From Verrucomicrobiales bacterium (GTDB lineage Bacteria; Verrucomicrobiota; Verrucomicrobiia; Verrucomicrobiales; V1-33): DNA of 54,086 bases. Position numbers and translations under genes: made by a program. The notes under the pieces were generated by a model. It worked only from the letters and a program-made list of their open reading frames with translations, was not told where the DNA came from and did no database searches. This document shows, in pieces, positions 52,378 through 54,086 of this stretch (within the stretch, counting starts at the first letter, position 1; every line of letters starts with the position of its first letter). Location of the stretch: positions 1 through 54,086 of the forward strand of contig CANHIJ010000009.1 of the NCBI GenBank assembly GCA_947460575.1. Direction: 5' to 3'.

Positions 52378-53451
52378 TCAATTGCCCGCCACGTCGGCCT
52401 CCAGGGGCAGGGGAGCCCCGTCGACCAAGTGGTCCGCCAGTTGCCTCGCGTAGCGCGGCCCGTGCAGCACCCCCTTGGAGCCCAGCCCATTAAAGAAGGC
52501 TAGGGTGGGGTGCACCGGATGCCGCCCCAGGCGGGCCAAACTTTGGTGGATGATCGGCCGCACGGCGGCTTCCTGACCGACCACGCGCCAGGGCACCCGG
52601 AGCAGGCGGCTCAGCCGCTCCTCCAGCAGGGCCCGCGCGGCCTCGGTGGGCTGCTCGTCCAGTTGGTCCCAGCCGTAGGTCGAGCCGGTCCGAAACGTGC
52701 CCGCGCCATCCACCGGCAGCAGCCAGCCCCCGGCATTAACGATGCGGCGCTCCGCGGCTAGCGCCGGCGCTTCAATGGTCAAAATTTCTCCCTTGGCGCA
52801 CTTCCAGGCGATCCACGGAAACCACGGATTGCTCCGGGCCGCCGCGCCCTCGCAGAAAATCACCGCCGCCGCCGCCGACCCATCCTCCAGCCGCACGCCC
52901 CAGCGCTCCGGCACCAGGGCCGCCGCATTCACCGCGCGCCGCTGCAGCAGCCCGCGCTCCGCAAACCACGCCGCGCTGTCCTCTAGCCAAGCCCGCGTCT
53001 CCAGCCACCCGCTCGTGACCATCTCAAATCCCCGCCCGCTGCCCTGAAAAAGCGCCAAATCCACCAGCGGCTCCGCCCGCTCCGGCGCCACGTGCCCCGC
53101 AAAATCCGCCGCCGCGCACTTGACCGCAAAGCGCCGCGGTTCCTCCTCGCCCCGGAAAAGCCGCACCTGCGCCCGCCGGTGAAAATGCGCCCGCCCCAAG
53201 ACCCGCGCCACCGCCCCATAACTCGCCCAGGCCTCCTCCAAAAAAGCCCCCACCTCCGACCCCAGCGCCAGCCGCTTGCCCGTAATCGGAGTCACAATCC
53301 CCGCCGCCACCTTCGACGAACTCACCGCCGCCCCCTCGTCCACCAGCAACACCCGCTGCCCGCGCCGCACCAACTCCCACCCCAACAGCGTTCCCGCCAA
53401 ACCTTGCCCCACAATCACCATCGGAGCCCCCGCGCGCACTGCATTCAACAT
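52378..53451 (-). CDS. FAD-dependent amino-acid-oxidase-fold oxidoreductase
   Basis: A 357-residue DAO-fold enzyme. The FAD-binding loop is VIVGQGLAGTLLGWELVRRGQRVLLVDEG (about 12-40), followed by SSSKVAAGIVTPITGKRLALG, AKGEILTIEAP and the closing FFNGLGSKGVLHGPRYA, which contacts FAD. These place it in a DAO subfamily near glycine oxidase ThiO and the oxidase half of MnmC; the substrate is unknown. A partner role for MnmM, one gene away, is possible but unproven. The ATG at 53451 begins just before the FAD loop. Coding DNA is G-rich on its own strand, unlike the minus-strand genes before 40 kb. Confidence 0.8.
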   Translation of the reverse strand: MLNAVRAGAPMVIVGQGLAGTLLGWELVRRGQRVLLVDEGAAVSSSKVAAGIVTPITGKRLALGSEVGAFLEEAWASYGAVARVLGRAHFHRRAQVRLFRGEEEPRRFAVKCAAADFAGHVAPERAEPLVDLALFQGSGRGFEMVTSGWLETRAWLEDSAAWFAERGLLQRRAVNAAALVPERWGVRLEDGSAAAAVIFCEGAAARSNPWFPWIAWKCAKGEILTIEAPALAAERRIVNAGGWLLPVDGAGTFRTGSTYGWDQLDEQPTEAARALLEERLSRLLRVPWRVVGQEAAVRPIIHQSLARLGRHPVHPTLAFFNGLGSKGVLHGPRYARQLADHLVDGAPLPLEADVAGN

Positions 53452-53520
53452 CCCACCTCATCCCACCACCACCCCCCGCGCGAAAGCGCAATCCCACCCC
53501 CCTCCTCCCTCCCATTATTA

Positions 53521-53548
53521 ACTTCCGACAATGTATGTCATGTAAAAT
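53521..53548 (+). promoter_or_regulatory. dif-like XerCD recombination site
   Basis: The 28 bases split as left arm ACTTCCGACAA, centre TGTATG and right arm TCATGTAAAAT. Against the Bacillus subtilis dif site as I remember it, 22 of 28 positions match (9/11, 4/6 and 9/11). The right arm also matches 9 of 11 bases of the Escherichia coli XerD arm. The site is AT-rich amid very GC-rich DNA. It lies about 10 kb beyond the point where G/C strand bias reverses, in keeping with a terminus location. Confidence 0.6.
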
Positions 53549-53801
53549 ACAAAGCAGCAAAACCCCCAAAGAATCGCCCAGCCCCATCCCCATCGTAAGT
53601 GAGGTCCACCAGCTTCGTCCCCTCCCGCGGCACCGCCTTCAGGTTGCTCACCACCGGATCCCCCGCCTGCCCTGGCAGCGCCCCCAAGATCAAAACAGCG
53701 GCGCACAGCGCCGCCCCGCGGCCCGAGAAAGCACTGACAAAAAGCGAGGACACGAGAAGCTGAAAGGAGAGAAGGCTCAGAGGATTGAAAAAAAGAAACA
53801 T
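53538..53801 (-). pseudogene. Truncated N-terminus of a secreted SUMF1-type protein (remnant)
   Basis: An 87-residue frame begins with hydrophobic, signal-peptide-like sequence (CAAVLILGALPGQAGD) and continues DPVVSNLKAVPREGTKLVDLTYDGDG. The pattern VSNxxAxxRxGTKLVDxxYD opens many verrucomicrobial formylglycine-generating-enzyme-like (SUMF1) proteins, where a domain of several hundred residues follows. Here homology-like sequence stops near 53575 and the frame ends inside the dif-like site, so the body is missing. It could instead be a short independent protein. The true start is uncertain (53801, or an internal start). Confidence 0.5.
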
Positions 53802-54086
53802 TCAAAAGCGCCAGAGCGCCGCGCCCCCAACCCTTCTGCCAAGAGGATCCCAGATCGCCGCCCCCCCTTCCCTAAAGCGTCCTCACAGCCTCGTCGAGCC
53901 GTTCCATCCCACCGCTCGATATCCACTCTCCAACACTCTCCTCAGCGCCCCCTGGCGCCACCGCCGCCAGCACCCCCGTTCCACTCCCTCCGCTACGCCT
54001 CTTCGTTCGTCCCTCACTCCGGGCTCCGCTGCGTTCGCTCCACTTCTCGCGCTCCGCGTTGCTTGCTGTTAGGGAACTGAACTGCG

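Larger units (their letters stand above)
53452..54086. other. Terminal non-coding region with dif-like site and gene remnant
   Basis: This 635-bp stretch holds the dif-like site (53521-53548) and a truncated reading frame (53538-53801). From 53802 to the window end it is C-rich with clustered GCTCC/TTCGTT words. I see no gene, tRNA or terminator there. Confidence 0.55.

Noticed and set aside
1-54086. tRNA, rRNA or known riboswitch genes
   Set aside because: Intergenic regions were read for T-loop (GGTTCGA-type) and conserved riboswitch cores; none found. Small RNAs without strong sequence marks could be missed.

Overview
This 54 kb window comes from a high-GC chromosome, most likely of the Verrucomicrobiota (PVC superphylum). 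The case rests on secreted multidomain proteins with lamin-tail and CotH domains, a DUF1080-ThuA fusion next to a Tat-exported Gfo/Idh/MocA protein, a DUF6941-type protein, a chlamydia-like class I ribonucleotide reductase, and a DnaX that lacks the usual zinc-cysteine cluster. No plasmid, phage, insertion sequence, CRISPR array, tRNA or rRNA was recognised. It reads as ordinary chromosome with some accessory patches.

Layout. 1-0.5 kb: intergenic repeat. 0.5-3.3 kb (-): speA and menB. 3.5-5.7 kb (+): mpl and an M14 murein-peptidase-like gene, plausibly a muropeptide recycling pair. 5.7-9.3 kb (-): cupin, DUF6941-like protein, clpB. 9.4-17.8 kb (-): a long same-direction run of DUF58, transglutaminase, CorA, an OGG1-type glycosylase and a secreted SNase-HhH nuclease, then a cyclase-like membrane protein overlapping recR. 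18.0-22.3 kb (+): giant secreted CotH/lamin-tail protein. 22.4-28.4 kb: secreted hypothetical (-), ST7-like TPR protein (+), then htrA, trpF, a coiled-coil protein and a lone OppD-type ATPase (-). 28.6-31.5 kb (+): export-targeted 3-keto-sugar module. 31.7-35.0 kb (+): mobA-like gene, sugar aminotransferase, glycosyltransferase and sugar ketoisomerase. 35.0-37.6 kb: lipoprotein-like gene, acpS (-), Nudix and lpxI. 37.6-38.1 kb: palindromic repeat. 38.1-43.2 kb (-): secreted lamin-tail nuclease, then dnaX. 43.7-48.1 kb (+): nrdB-nrdA behind predicted NrdR boxes. 48.3-48.6 kb: second copy of the first repeat. 48.6-54.1 kb: mnmM (-), secreted sialate O-acetylesterase-like protein (+), FAD oxidoreductase (-), a dif-like site and a truncated secreted gene.

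Main points. (1) NrdB has all six metal ligands but Leu135 at the radical-tyrosine position and Glu97 as first ligand, which predicts a subclass Ic (Mn/Fe-type) enzyme. Upstream are two NrdR-box-like sites exactly 31 bp apart, the first inside a predicted promoter. (2) A 28-bp site at 53521-53548 matches 22 of 28 positions of the Bacillus subtilis dif site as I remember it. The G/C strand bias also reverses at about 41-43 kb, from G-rich to C-rich on the + strand, so the window probably lies in the replication terminus region. A truncated gene abuts the dif-like site. (3) The CotH protein and the secreted nuclease share a C-terminal module that may be a surface-sorting signal. (4) The DUF1080-ThuA fusion and its Tat-signal oxidoreductase look like a compact exported 3-keto-glycoside pathway.

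Two intergenic repeat families (123-290 with 48347-48560 inverted; 37752-38036) give rise to long spurious reading frames. GC-rich third positions also produce long open frames opposite nearly every real gene, and these are not annotated.
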